A DNA stretch of 64,000 nt from Actinacidiphila yanglinensis (GCF_900107965.1 NZ_FNVU01000015.1:124001-188000), one strand, 5' to 3'. Positions 1 through 9,365 are shown, counted from the first letter of the stretch. Numbers and translations: made by a program. The notes: generated from the letters alone by a model not told the origin.

Positions 1-1712
1 TGCCCGGCCCGACCTTCACCGGGAACGCCGCCGACGGCCCGCGGAACCGGATCGAGGCGGTACTGGCCGAGGTCTGGGCGGAACTGCTGGGGGTCGGGCA
101 ACTCGGCGTCCACGACAACCTCTTCGACCTCGGCGGCCACTCCCTCCACGTTCCGCGACTGGCCGCGGCCATCCGGCGCGCCTTCGGGGTGCACCTGCCG
201 CTGGCCGCGGTGTTCGAGTCGCCGACGGTCGCCGGTTTGGCCCGGCACGTCGAACAGGCCCCCGCGGCGGCGCGCGACGATGCGATCCGCCCGTCCGCCG
301 CGCCCGACCGAGCGCCCCTCAGCCGTGCCCAGCAGGGCATCTGGTACGACCACCGGCTCCGGCCGGACAGCGCCGAGTACAACAGCGGCAGCGCGTACCG
401 GCTGCGCGGACCGCTGGACGCAGCCTGCCTGATCGGGTGCCTCGAGACGCTGTTCGACCGCCACCGGTCGCTGCGCGTGGTGTTCCGGCTGGAGAACGGC
501 GTTCCGACGCAGCAGGTGCGCCCGCCGGAGGAGGTCGCGGTCGCGACGAGGGACCTCAGCGGCCTGCCGGCCGCCGAGCGCGAGCAGGCCGTACGCCGGA
601 TCGTCGACGCCGAAGCGGCCCGGCCCTTCGACCTGTCCGCGGCGCCGCCGGTGCGCTGCTGCGTTCTGCGGCTGGCGGACGACGACCACGTACTCGTCCT
701 CTTCGTCCACCACATCGTCTTCGACGGCTGGTCGGGCGGCGTCCTGCTCGGCGAGCTGACCGCGCTGTACGGGACGCGACGGCGGGACGAACCGGACGCG
801 CTGCCACCACTGCCGATCTGGTACGGCGACTACGTCGCCTGGCAGCGCGAGCACACCGGGGAGGCACTCGACAGGCAACTCGCCTACTGGGTCGAGGAAC
901 TCCGCGACGCGCCCGCCCGGTTGGCTCTGCCGCAGCCCAATGCTGCCGATCCGGCTGCCGCGGCGGCCCCGACCGGCACCCGGCGCCTGTTCACGCTGCC
1001 GCTCGCCACCACCGAGCGGCTGGAGCAGCTCAGCCGCGAGGAGGGCGTCACCCTGTTCGTGACGCTGCTGTCCGCGCTCGGCATCGTTCTGCACCGGTAC
1101 ACGCGCCAGGACAACATCGTGGTCGGTGTCCCGGTGGCCGACCGTACCCGGCCCGAGACGCAGGGTCTGGTCGGGCTGTTCCTGAACGTCCTGGCCCTGC
1201 GGCTGCGGCTGGACGGGGGGCCGACCGTACGCGAACTGCTCGGCCGCGTCCTGCGTACGGTCTCCGGCGGTCTCGCGCACCAGGACGTGCCGTTCGCCGA
1301 CGTGGTCTCCGCCCTGCGGCGGGACGGCGGAAACCCTGCGGCCGCCTCGGTGGGGCAGGTGCTGTTCACCTTTGCGCACACCGCCCCGGTCCCGGACGCC
1401 CAGCCGCCGGAGTTCGTCCTCGAACCGCTCGTGGCGCACCGCGACAGCGCTCCGGCCGACATGGTCGTCGCCTTCTGGCGGACCGCCACCGGACTGAGCG
1501 CGGAAGTCTCAGTCGCGCACACGTTGTTGGACCCGGGCGGCGCTGCCCGCCTCGCCGAACGATTGCGCCTGCTGCTGGACGCCCTCGCCGCCCGGCCGAA
1601 CGAGCGGGTGACGGACCTGGACCTCGCCACCGACGAGGAGCGCATGGCCGCATTGCGGTGGAGCGTCAGCACGCCCTCGCCATTCGACGCCCCCGACAGC
1701 CCGGACCGATGA
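1..1712 (+). CDS. NRPS fragment: PCP and condensation domain (5' end outside window)
   Basis: This is the C-terminal part of a nonribosomal peptide synthetase. The open frame enters from before base 1 (codons begin at base 3), so everything N-terminal is missing. A peptidyl carrier protein lies at about 45-270, with the phosphopantetheine serine in DNLFDLGGHSL. A complete condensation domain follows: C1-like SRAQQGIWYDH, the catalytic HHIVFDGWS (HHxxxDG intact, near bases 709-735), C4-like YGDYVAWQRE, C5-like VGLFLNVLALRLRL and C6-like HQDVPFADVV. The protein ends after the C domain, so the next adenylation domain must be supplied in trans, presumably by the protein at 2339. The MbtH-like gene follows after 40 bases in the same operon. 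The class is clear but the substrate is not. Confidence 0.93.
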   Translation, partial: PGPTFTGNAADGPRNRIEAVLAEVWAELLGVGQLGVHDNLFDLGGHSLHVPRLAAAIRRAFGVHLPLAAVFESPTVAGLARHVEQAPAAARDDAIRPSAAPDRAPLSRAQQGIWYDHRLRPDSAEYNSGSAYRLRGPLDAACLIGCLETLFDRHRSLRVVFRLENGVPTQQVRPPEEVAVATRDLSGLPAAEREQAVRRIVDAEAARPFDLSAAPPVRCCVLRLADDDHVLVLFVHHIVFDGWSGGVLLGELTALYGTRRRDEPDALPPLPIWYGDYVAWQREHTGEALDRQLAYWVEELRDAPARLALPQPNAADPAAAAAPTGTRRLFTLPLATTERLEQLSREEGVTLFVTLLSALGIVLHRYTRQDNIVVGVPVADRTRPETQGLVGLFLNVLALRLRLDGGPTVRELLGRVLRTVSGGLAHQDVPFADVVSALRRDGGNPAAASVGQVLFTFAHTAPVPDAQPPEFVLEPLVAHRDSAPADMVVAFWRTATGLSAEVSVAHTLLDPGGAARLAERLRLLLDALAARPNERVTDLDLATDEERMAALRWSVSTPSPFDAPDSPDR

Positions 1713-1752
1713 GAGCACCGCACCGCCGTGCGGAGAACCGAGGAGAGGCCTG

Positions 1753-2346
1753 ATGGACGCCGACGCCCAGGAGTACCGGGTCGTGGTCAACGCCGAGGAG
1801 CAGTACTCGATCTGGCCTGCGGACCAGGAGCTGCCCGGCGGCTGGGACGCCGTCGGCGTGTCCGGCGGCAAGCAGCACTGCCTGGACCACATTGCCGAGG
1901 TGTGGACAGACATGCGGCCGCTGTCCGTGCGCCGGCGGATAGCCGAACAGGCTGCTGCGGCAGGGAACAGCGTCCCGGCGGCGGACGAACCACAGGAGGA
2001 GGCGCAGGACGAGCCCCCCTCGCTGGTGTCCCGTCTCTCGGCGCGGGAGCACCCGGTCGAGGTGCGGTTGCGCGACGGCGAGGACCTCGCCGTGACCGCG
2101 GCCCGCGGCCAGATACGCCTGTACTTCCCCACCACGCAGGGTGGCACGGAACTGACGGTGCCCGTGGATCCCGCCGCCAGCGACCTGACCGCCGCGCGGT
2201 CCGGCGCTGATTCCGGAACGGTCCGATTCGTGGGCGAATTCGTACTCGACTACGAGCGGGTCCGCTGCGAGGCCACCGTGGAGCTGACGTCGTTGACCGG
2301 GTACGGCCGGCTGCGGCCGGTGCCGGATCGGGCGGCCCATGCCTGA
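1753..2346 (+). CDS. MbtH-like protein fused to an unknown C-terminal domain
   Basis: MbtH-like proteins are chaperone-like partners of NRPS adenylation domains. Residues 1-60 carry the family signature: VVVNAEEQYSIWPAD, then PGGWDAVGVSGGKQHCL and VWTDMRPLSVRRR. Ordinary members are about 70 residues, but this one is 197. After an acidic, alanine/glutamine-rich linker there is a roughly 105-residue extension that looks beta-rich (VEVRLRDGEDLAVTA, IRLYFPTTQGGTELTV, VRFVGEFVLDYERVRCEATV). I do not recognise it. GGAGAGG lies just before the ATG, and the end overlaps the next gene by 8 bases, so co-translation with its probable adenylation partner is expected. The MbtH part is certain and the extension is unexplained. 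Confidence 0.9.
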   Translation: MDADAQEYRVVVNAEEQYSIWPADQELPGGWDAVGVSGGKQHCLDHIAEVWTDMRPLSVRRRIAEQAAAAGNSVPAADEPQEEAQDEPPSLVSRLSAREHPVEVRLRDGEDLAVTAARGQIRLYFPTTQGGTELTVPVDPAASDLTAARSGADSGTVRFVGEFVLDYERVRCEATVELTSLTGYGRLRPVPDRAAHA

Positions 2347-4732
2347 GCGCGCGGACCCCGTACTCCCGGTCCTGTGGACAGACGGGCCCGCGACCACCGC
2401 GACCGGCGTCCCGGTGCACCCGGCGGCCGTCGGCGCCGGCGCGTTCGCCGCCGCGGTCCACGCCCTCGCGACCCGCTACTGCGGTGAGCCGCCCACGCGC
2501 CTCCTGGTCCGCAGCCCGGCCACGGGCACCTGGACCGCGGCCTCGGCCGGCGATCCCTGCCCGAACCCGACGATGGGCACTCTGCGCGCCGGGCTGTCCA
2601 GATCGGTCGGGGACCGTCCCGCGCCGGTGGCCGGCTCGGACGGAACGCCGGACGCGGTGTCCGAGGATGTCGTGGACGTGGCGCTCGGCGAGTACGTGAC
2701 CCTGCGCTTCACCCCACACGCGGACAGCACCTGGACGGTGACCGCCAATTGCGCCGCGACACCCGCCGACCCCGGAGCGCCGGCAAGGATCGCCGACCAC
2801 GTCGCCGCTTACCTGCTCGCTCCGGACAACACGCTCATCGGTTCCGTCGACCACCGCACCGATGCCGAGCGCGAGCTCTTGGCAGACGTCAACCGCACCC
2901 GTGTTCCGCTGCCGGAGACGGCCTGCCTGCACGAGCACATCGAGGCCGTCGCCCGGGCCATGCCGGACCGCGCCGCCGTGGAACAGGGCACGGACGTCCT
3001 CAGCTACGGGCGGCTCGACCGGCTGGCCGACGCGCTGGCCGCGCGGATCACTGCCTGCGGTGTGGGCCCCGGAGGGCGGGTCGGCGTCGCCGTCAGCCGT
3101 AGCGTCGAGCTGGTGATCGCGGCGTACGCCGTTCTCAAGGCAGGCGCGGCGTACGTGCCGCTCGACCCACTGCTGCCCGGCACTCGGCAGGAGACGCTGC
3201 GCCGCATCGGACGGGTGGACCTCGTGATCGCCGCCGGCGGCCGTCCCGTGGCCGGGCAGCACCGCACGCCGGTGATCGTCCTGGACTCCCCCGCCGACCT
3301 TCGGCCGGCGCCGCACGGGCCGCGGCCGCCCGTCCACGGGTCGGACCTCGCCTACGTCATCTTCACCTCGGGATCGGCCGGCAGCCCCAAGGCCGCGATG
3401 CTCGACCACGCGGGCCGTACCGCCATGCTCACGGATCTGAGCGCCCGGATCGCCCTCGGGCCCGGCGACCGGGTGCTGGCAGTCTCCTCTCCGAGCTTCG
3501 ACATCAGCATCCTCGACCTCTTCTCGACGCTGATGGCCGGGGCCACTGTGGTGTTGCCCGACCTGGGCCGGGAGAACGACGTCCGGCACTGGACGGATCT
3601 GGTGGCAGAACGCGGCATCACGGTGTGGGAGTCGGTGCCCTCGCTGCTGTCCCAGTTCCTCACTGCCTGGCGGCCTGATCGCGGTGGCGTGGTGCGGGCC
3701 GTCCTGGTGGGCGGCGACTGGATTCCGATGGACCTGCCGGACGCCGTGCGGCGGGTGTTCCCCGATGCGCGGATCATCGGCATCGGCGGCGCCACCGAGG
3801 CCTCGGTCGCCAGCGTCACCTACCGCATCGAGCACGTCGACCCGGCCTGGCGGTCCATCCCGTACGGGCGGCCCATGGCCAACCAGACGGCGTACGTGCT
3901 GGACGCGTTCGACCGGCCCGCCGGCATCGACCAGCCCGGCGACCAGGTCCTCGGTGGTGTCGCCGTTGGCTGGGGCTACCTCGGTGACCCCGCCCTGACC
4001 GCGGAGAAGTTCCGCCCGGACCCCTTCAGCGAGGAGCCGGGGGCGCGCCTGTACCGCACAGGCGACTTGGTGCGGATGCGCGGCGACGGTGAGGTGGAGA
4101 TCCTCGGCCGCATCGACCACCAGGTCAAGGTGGGCGGCGTGCGCGTCGAGCTCGGCGAGATCGAGTCCTGTCTGCGGGAGCACTCCGCGTTGCGCGAGGC
4201 GGTGGTGGTGCCGGTACGCGACGAGGCCGGCCGCGTCCAGGCCCTCGCGGCCTACGTCGTGTGCGCGCCGGGGGTCGCTGACGACGGGGAGGTGGCCCGG
4301 TCCGCGCGGGCGTACCTCGCCCAGCGGCTCCCGTCGAGCATGGTCCCGGCTCGGATCGAGGTCCTGCCGGAGCTGCCGGTCACCGGCAACCGCAAGATCG
4401 CGCGGCGCGAGCTGGAAACGCGGGCGGCGCAGGCTCGGCCGGCCGCGGCACCCGCACCCGCACCCGCCGGTCACGAGGTGCTGACCGCGCTGAGCGAGAT
4501 CTGGTCGGAGGTGCTGGGCCTCAGCGAACCACCCACCGCGGAGCGGACGTTCGTCGGCCTGGGTGGCGGTTCGCTGGCCGCGATGCAGGTGGTCAACCGG
4601 CTGAACCAGCGGTTCGGCACCGACCTGTCCGCCGCCGACCTGCTGGGCGCGGACACGATGGCCCATCTGGCCCTGATCGTCTCCGACCGCATCGGCAGAC
4701 GGCGCCGTCCGCCCCTGGTACGGCGCCGGTGA
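2339..4732 (+). CDS. NRPS protein: partial C-like region, adenylation domain, PCP
   Basis: 797 residues. The adenylation domain (about 185-690) has A3 FTSGSAGSPKAA near residue 342, A4 SFDISILDLF, A5 IGIGGATEAS, A7 LYRTGDLV, A8 GRIDHQVKVGGVRVEL and a core A10 lysine in GNRKIARREL. A PCP follows with the carrier serine in LGGGSLAAM near 743. Aligned by hand to the phenylalanine-activating enzyme, the binding-pocket residues read D-I-L-E-L-G-I-V-A-K. This is closest to the known glycine code D-I-L-Q-L-G-L-I-W-K, so glycine or another small residue is a guess. Residues 1-185 resemble the second half of a condensation domain without HHxxxDG. The start overlaps the MbtH gene. Confidence 0.93.
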   Translation: MPERADPVLPVLWTDGPATTATGVPVHPAAVGAGAFAAAVHALATRYCGEPPTRLLVRSPATGTWTAASAGDPCPNPTMGTLRAGLSRSVGDRPAPVAGSDGTPDAVSEDVVDVALGEYVTLRFTPHADSTWTVTANCAATPADPGAPARIADHVAAYLLAPDNTLIGSVDHRTDAERELLADVNRTRVPLPETACLHEHIEAVARAMPDRAAVEQGTDVLSYGRLDRLADALAARITACGVGPGGRVGVAVSRSVELVIAAYAVLKAGAAYVPLDPLLPGTRQETLRRIGRVDLVIAAGGRPVAGQHRTPVIVLDSPADLRPAPHGPRPPVHGSDLAYVIFTSGSAGSPKAAMLDHAGRTAMLTDLSARIALGPGDRVLAVSSPSFDISILDLFSTLMAGATVVLPDLGRENDVRHWTDLVAERGITVWESVPSLLSQFLTAWRPDRGGVVRAVLVGGDWIPMDLPDAVRRVFPDARIIGIGGATEASVASVTYRIEHVDPAWRSIPYGRPMANQTAYVLDAFDRPAGIDQPGDQVLGGVAVGWGYLGDPALTAEKFRPDPFSEEPGARLYRTGDLVRMRGDGEVEILGRIDHQVKVGGVRVELGEIESCLREHSALREAVVVPVRDEAGRVQALAAYVVCAPGVADDGEVARSARAYLAQRLPSSMVPARIEVLPELPVTGNRKIARRELETRAAQARPAAAPAPAPAGHEVLTALSEIWSEVLGLSEPPTAERTFVGLGGGSLAAMQVVNRLNQRFGTDLSAADLLGADTMAHLALIVSDRIGRRRRPPLVRRR

Positions 4733-4778
4733 CGCACCTTGGCACGCGTCCCCTCCCCTCGGAAAGGCAACGCCGGCG

Positions 4779-7700
4779 ATGACGAGCTCCACCCGGTCAT
4801 GGCCGGACAGTTACACCTCCACCGGCTTCACCGCCGCGAGGGTCGGCGGCCACCGCGCGACGGCGTACGCGGTGGCGCTCCACACGGTGTTCGACGCGGT
4901 GTGCCGCGACGGACAGGTGGCTGTCGCCGCTCCGGCCGGCGGGGACGTCCCCAACCCGACGGGCCGGACGGGACCCGCCCCCGCACCGCGCGGTACCACC
5001 CGGACCGGCCCGACCGCGATCGATCCGACCGGGGTTGAGCTCACCCGCATCGATCTCACCCGGCTCGACCCCGAAACGGCCACCCTCGCCGATCTGGCCG
5101 CCCTGCTGTCCGGCTCGCCACCGGCCCTGGCACCAGGAGCGGGACCGGAACCGTCGCATCTCGTGTCTACGCTGGCCGAACGGGACCACAACGATCTGAT
5201 GGCAAGGCTGCGTCCCGCCACCGCCCTCCACATCGACGAGGCGGGAGCGCGGGTGACCTTGTCCGTCGCTGCGGGAGAGGACACTCAGGGCCTGCCCGCG
5301 CTGGTGGAACGCGCCTGGGCGCTCGTCACGGCGGACAGCGCCGGAGAGGAACTGCCGCTCCAGGACCTGCTGGCCCCCTGCGCCACCCGCCCGATACCGA
5401 TCGCACCCGACGAACCGCCTCTCTTCATCGCCCGCTTCTCGGCGGTCTGCGCGGAACACCCCGGCCGGGTGGCCGTGTCGGAGGCCGACGGCGTCACCAC
5501 GTACCGGGAACTCGAACGGATGGCGGATCTCGTCGCCGCGCAGTTCGAGGAACGCGGACTGGGCGCCGGCAGCCGCATCGTGTTGGTACCCAACCGTGAT
5601 CGGGTCCTCGTGGTGGCGGTGGTGGCCGCATACAAGGTGGGCGCGACCGTGTCGGTGCTCAACCCGGCGTTGCCGCTTGACCACCTCGAACACTGCGTCG
5701 GCCTCGCCGGCGCCGACCTCGTCCTGGACCTGGCCGGCACGGGTGTCAGGGGAGCGGTGACCACGCTGACGACACAGGGGACGCCGGCAGCCCGATTCCA
5801 CGACGATCGCCTCGGCCCGGACGACCCCGCCGTGCTGACGTTCACCTCCGGAACCACCGGGTCGCCCAAAGCCGTGCTCGGCCGCTACGGCTCGCTCACG
5901 TACTTCTTCGACTGGATGGACCGCGTGCTCGGGCCGCTCGCGGGCGCCCGATTCGGCATGTGCTCCAGCATCGGTCATGACCCGCTGCAGCGGGACATCA
6001 TGACACCGCTGTATCTGGGCGGCACCATCTGCGTGCCGAAGGAGCGCGACCTCACCGACCCGGTGGCGCTGCCGCGGTGGCTGGCCGCTGCCGGTGTCGC
6101 GGTGATCTGTGTGAACCCCGCGGCCACGGCACTTCTCACCGGTGGCGGGCCAGGCACGCTCACCGGGCTGCGACGGGTGTTCTTCGTGGGCTCCGCGCTG
6201 ACCCGGGAGCAGGCCCGTGGCCTGATGCTCGCGGCGCCCGGGGCCGAGCTGGTGAACCTCTACGGGTCCACCGAGACCCAGCGCGCGGTTGGCTTCTTCC
6301 GGCTGCCGGCCGCCGACCGGCTGGACCTCCTGCCGGCGGTGGTGCCGGTCGGCACCGGCATGAAGGACGCCGAACTCCTCGTCCTCACACCGGGTGGTCG
6401 GCGCTGCCTGCCTCTGCAGCGCGGCCAGATCGCCGTGCGCAGCCCCTACGTGGGCCTCGGGTACGCAGGTGATCCCGCGCTGACAGAGGCGAGGTTCCGA
6501 CGCGACGTACCAGCGGGCGAAGCCGGTGTCCCGTTGTACCTGACCGGTGACATCGGATACATCTCCCCACGGCACGGCGTGGTGTTCGCCGGCCGGGAGG
6601 ATGCCCAGATCAAGATCAACGGTCATCGGGTCGAGCTGACCGAGATAAGCGAGGCGTGCCGGCGCCACCCTCTCGTCCACGATGCCGCCTGCGTGGTGGT
6701 CGACGTGGACGGGCACCCCACGATCGTCTCCTTCCTGGTCCCGATCGATGACACGATCCGCTTCGAACCGGAGCGCTTCCGTGCAGCGCTCGGCGCGACC
6801 CGTCCGACCCACCTGCTTCCGCACCAGGTGCGGACCGTCCCGACCCTGCCGCTGACGGCCAACGGCAAACTCGACCAGGCCCAGCTCGTGGCACTGGCCC
6901 ACGCTCCGGGCGGCGAGGGGAGAGGCGGCGACACGGGGGGTGACGAGCCGCCATCCACGCCCGGGCCGGAACGCCACGCCGAGATCCTGCTGGGCGAGTT
7001 CGTTCGTCGCCACACCGGCCTCGACCGGTTCCCCATGGACGTACCGCTGACGGCCCTCGGTGTCGACTCACTGCGGTTCGTCTCGCTTGTCAGCCGGCTC
7101 GGCAGCGGTTGGCGCACCCGGTACGGAAGTCGCCTCACGCACACCATGACCGCGGCCGAGCTGATCGCGGCGACGTCCATGGAGCCGGACGAGGACGCTC
7201 CCCTGTCAGGGTCCGGATCCGTCGTCGCTGCGGCCGCCTTCCCCTCAACGTACGCACCGGCGAGACCTCCCGAGCAGTCGTTGATTGCGCCACCCGCGGA
7301 GGTGTCCGTCGCACCGTACGCAAAGACGCCTGGGGGCCGGAGCGGACCGCAGCGCGTCCGTACCGCGTCGAAGGTCACCGAGACCACCGTCGAAGTGGAC
7401 GGACGTCACCTGGAGCACCTCTGCTCCAACAGCTACCTGGGGTTGGGCGGTGACGCGGGCATCCGCCGCCGTGTCGCCGCGTTCGTGAACAGCGCGACCT
7501 CCCTGGCACCGCACGGTTCGAGCGCGATCAACGGGCACTCCCAGGAGCACGAACGGCTCGCGACACTGCTACGCCGGATCTTCCGCGCCGAGGCGGTCAC
7601 GCTGTTCAGCTCCGGCTACCTGGCGAATGCCTCCGCCATCCCCCTGGTCGCAGGACCCGGCGGAACCGTTTTCGTGGACGAGCGCTCGCACCGCTCCGTG

Positions 7701-8492
7701 CTCGACGGATGCGTGCTCAGCGGCGCCGTGCTGCACGTCTATCGGCACCAGGATGTCGAGGACCTCGCCGCCCAGCTGAAGGCCCACGCCCCAGGCCCTG
7801 GCAGCGTCATCACCGCCGAGGCACTGTCCGGCAGCACGGGTGGCATCGCCGACCTGCCCGGGCTGGCGTCCTGCGCACGGGACTTCGGCTGCACCCTGTA
7901 CGTCGACGAGGCGTCCTCCCTCGGCCAGATCGGGCCGACGGGACGGGGGATCGAGGAGCATTTCGGCATGACCGGGTGCATTGACGTACGGGTCGGATCG
8001 CTGGGGAAGGCTCTGGCGTCAAGCGGCGGGTTCGTCACGTGCGGTGGGCGCCTGGCCGAACGGCTGCGCGGCGACCGTGGCGCGGTGTTCTCGACCCCGA
8101 TCTCCCCCATCGGCGCGTTCGTCGCTGCGGAGGCCGCGGCAACGCTCCTCCGGGACGGCGCCGGGCTCGTCGGCCGGCTCCGTCGCAACGGCGACCGCTG
8201 GCGGGAGGCCCTGCACGCCGAAGGGTTCGGGACGGGGGCGTCGGCCGCGGCGATCGTGCCCCTCGGGGCCGGCGGTGACGACGCGGCCGACCGGTGGTTC
8301 TCGGCGGCCCTGGACGCCGGCCTCCTTACGGTGCCACTCAGCGGCACATGGGGCACGGGGATCGGCGCGCTGCGCACCGCCGTCACCGCTGCCCACGACC
8401 CGGATGGCTTTCCGGCCCTCGCCCGCCGGCTGCGCGCGGCCGCGGCCGCCGCCGGCATCGCCCCGCCGACAGACAGGAACCACGATGGCTGA
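4779..8492 (+). CDS. NRPS-like fusion: partial C-like region, adenylation, PCP, alpha-oxoamine synthase
   Basis: 1,237 residues. After a C-half-like segment (about 20-190) comes an adenylation domain with FTSGTTGSPKAV near 355, NLYGSTETQ, LYLTGDIGY and NGKLDQAQL. Its A4 region reads GHDPLQRDIMTPLYLGG, as in Lys2/aminoadipate-type adenylating enzymes rather than the common FDxS form. A carrier domain has its serine in ALGVDSLRF near 761. The C-terminal 400 residues are a fold-type I PLP enzyme of the alpha-oxoamine synthase family (relatives: KBL, BioF, serine palmitoyltransferase). Evidence is CSNSYLGLGGD, HGSSAINGHSQEHERL, YVDEASSLGQIGPTGRG and the PLP lysine in GSLGKALASSGG near 1077. Such domains join an acyl thioester to an amino acid with loss of CO2, so chain release as an aminoketone is inferred. 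The end overlaps the SDR gene by 8 bases. Confidence 0.92.
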   Translation: MTSSTRSWPDSYTSTGFTAARVGGHRATAYAVALHTVFDAVCRDGQVAVAAPAGGDVPNPTGRTGPAPAPRGTTRTGPTAIDPTGVELTRIDLTRLDPETATLADLAALLSGSPPALAPGAGPEPSHLVSTLAERDHNDLMARLRPATALHIDEAGARVTLSVAAGEDTQGLPALVERAWALVTADSAGEELPLQDLLAPCATRPIPIAPDEPPLFIARFSAVCAEHPGRVAVSEADGVTTYRELERMADLVAAQFEERGLGAGSRIVLVPNRDRVLVVAVVAAYKVGATVSVLNPALPLDHLEHCVGLAGADLVLDLAGTGVRGAVTTLTTQGTPAARFHDDRLGPDDPAVLTFTSGTTGSPKAVLGRYGSLTYFFDWMDRVLGPLAGARFGMCSSIGHDPLQRDIMTPLYLGGTICVPKERDLTDPVALPRWLAAAGVAVICVNPAATALLTGGGPGTLTGLRRVFFVGSALTREQARGLMLAAPGAELVNLYGSTETQRAVGFFRLPAADRLDLLPAVVPVGTGMKDAELLVLTPGGRRCLPLQRGQIAVRSPYVGLGYAGDPALTEARFRRDVPAGEAGVPLYLTGDIGYISPRHGVVFAGREDAQIKINGHRVELTEISEACRRHPLVHDAACVVVDVDGHPTIVSFLVPIDDTIRFEPERFRAALGATRPTHLLPHQVRTVPTLPLTANGKLDQAQLVALAHAPGGEGRGGDTGGDEPPSTPGPERHAEILLGEFVRRHTGLDRFPMDVPLTALGVDSLRFVSLVSRLGSGWRTRYGSRLTHTMTAAELIAATSMEPDEDAPLSGSGSVVAAAAFPSTYAPARPPEQSLIAPPAEVSVAPYAKTPGGRSGPQRVRTASKVTETTVEVDGRHLEHLCSNSYLGLGGDAGIRRRVAAFVNSATSLAPHGSSAINGHSQEHERLATLLRRIFRAEAVTLFSSGYLANASAIPLVAGPGGTVFVDERSHRSVLDGCVLSGAVLHVYRHQDVEDLAAQLKAHAPGPGSVITAEALSGSTGGIADLPGLASCARDFGCTLYVDEASSLGQIGPTGRGIEEHFGMTGCIDVRVGSLGKALASSGGFVTCGGRLAERLRGDRGAVFSTPISPIGAFVAAEAAATLLRDGAGLVGRLRRNGDRWREALHAEGFGTGASAAAIVPLGAGGDDAADRWFSAALDAGLLTVPLSGTWGTGIGALRTAVTAAHDPDGFPALARRLRAAAAAAGIAPPTDRNHDG

Positions 8493-9261
8493 CCCGTATG
8501 CGACCAGCCGCGGTTATCTCGTAGTGGGCGGTACCCACGGCATCGGGGAGGCGACAGTCCGTCTGCTCGCCCAGGAGATCACCCACACGGTGGTCTTCTG
8601 CGGGCGGGACAAGGACGCGGGCACCCGGCTCAGCAACGAACTGTCCGCCGGCAACACGCACTTCGTCCCGGTCGACATCACCGTGGATGAGAGCGTCGAC
8701 GCCCTGTTCGACGCGCTGCCCGGCCTGCTTCCTCACTTCGACGGCGCGTTCAACTCCGCTGGGGTGATCGGGACCGACACGATCCTGCGCGGCACCCGCT
8801 TCCACGACTCGGAAGAGGGTCACTTCGACCAGGTCTTCGCTGTCAACGTCAAGGGTATGTGGCGCTGCCTGCGGCACGAGCTGCGGCTGATGTCCGCCGC
8901 GAGGGGCGGAAGCATCGTCAACTGCGCGTCGGTGGCCGGGCTGCGTGCCGCTGACAGCCTGTCGGTGTCCTACACGGCGAGCAAGCACGCGGTGATCGGG
9001 ATGACCAGGGCACTGGCGGCTGAGTACGCACGTGACGGCGTCCGGGTCAATGCCGTCTGCCCAGGTGTCATCGATACCCGGATGCTGGGCGGCCTGCGCG
9101 ACCGCCTTCTCGTGGACCTACGCCGAAAGAACCCGGGCGCATCCGTCGGCAGCCCCGCACAGGTTGCGGAGGCTGTGGCCTTCCTGCTGTCGGAACGGTC
9201 CTCCTACGTCAACGGAACGGCCCTGACCGTGGACGCGGGCGGCTTGCACGGGGCGCTGTGA
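8485..9261 (+). CDS. Short-chain dehydrogenase/reductase of the NRPS cluster
   Basis: Classical SDR of 258 residues. It has the nucleotide-binding GGTHGIGEATV near the N-terminus, FNSAGVIG in place of NNAG, a catalytic serine in NCASVAG, YTASK (Tyr and Lys) and a C-terminal YVNGTALTVDAGG. The ATG at 8485 overlaps the stop of the AONS fusion; the same frame is open further upstream, but that stretch is antisense-like noise inside the AONS coding region. Translational coupling with the AONS gene suggests it reduces the ketone released by that enzyme. This is inference from position, and oxidation of an alcohol is equally possible for the family. It is the last rightward gene of the cluster in this window. 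Confidence 0.9.
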   Translation: MADPYATSRGYLVVGGTHGIGEATVRLLAQEITHTVVFCGRDKDAGTRLSNELSAGNTHFVPVDITVDESVDALFDALPGLLPHFDGAFNSAGVIGTDTILRGTRFHDSEEGHFDQVFAVNVKGMWRCLRHELRLMSAARGGSIVNCASVAGLRAADSLSVSYTASKHAVIGMTRALAAEYARDGVRVNAVCPGVIDTRMLGGLRDRLLVDLRRKNPGASVGSPAQVAEAVAFLLSERSSYVNGTALTVDAGGLHGAL

Positions 9262-9365
9262 CGACACGTTCCGACGCGTCACTCCTCCCCGGTCCGCCTG
9301 GCGGCCGGTGGGCCACCGGTCACGGAGTTCGGCGATGTCCCCGTTGGTGCGACCGTCTCAGCGAG

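Noticed and set aside
1787..4792. Very long open frame (about 1,000 codons) on the minus strand opposite the MbtH and adenylation genes
   Set aside because: It is the GC-bias shadow of two well-supported genes; the translation has no recognisable domain and low-complexity Arg/Gly/Pro composition.
9290..9340. CCGGTGG-G-CCACCGG as a terminator between SDR and methyltransferase genes
   Set aside because: The arms leave almost no loop, and shorter pairing gives only a weak stem; too little to claim.
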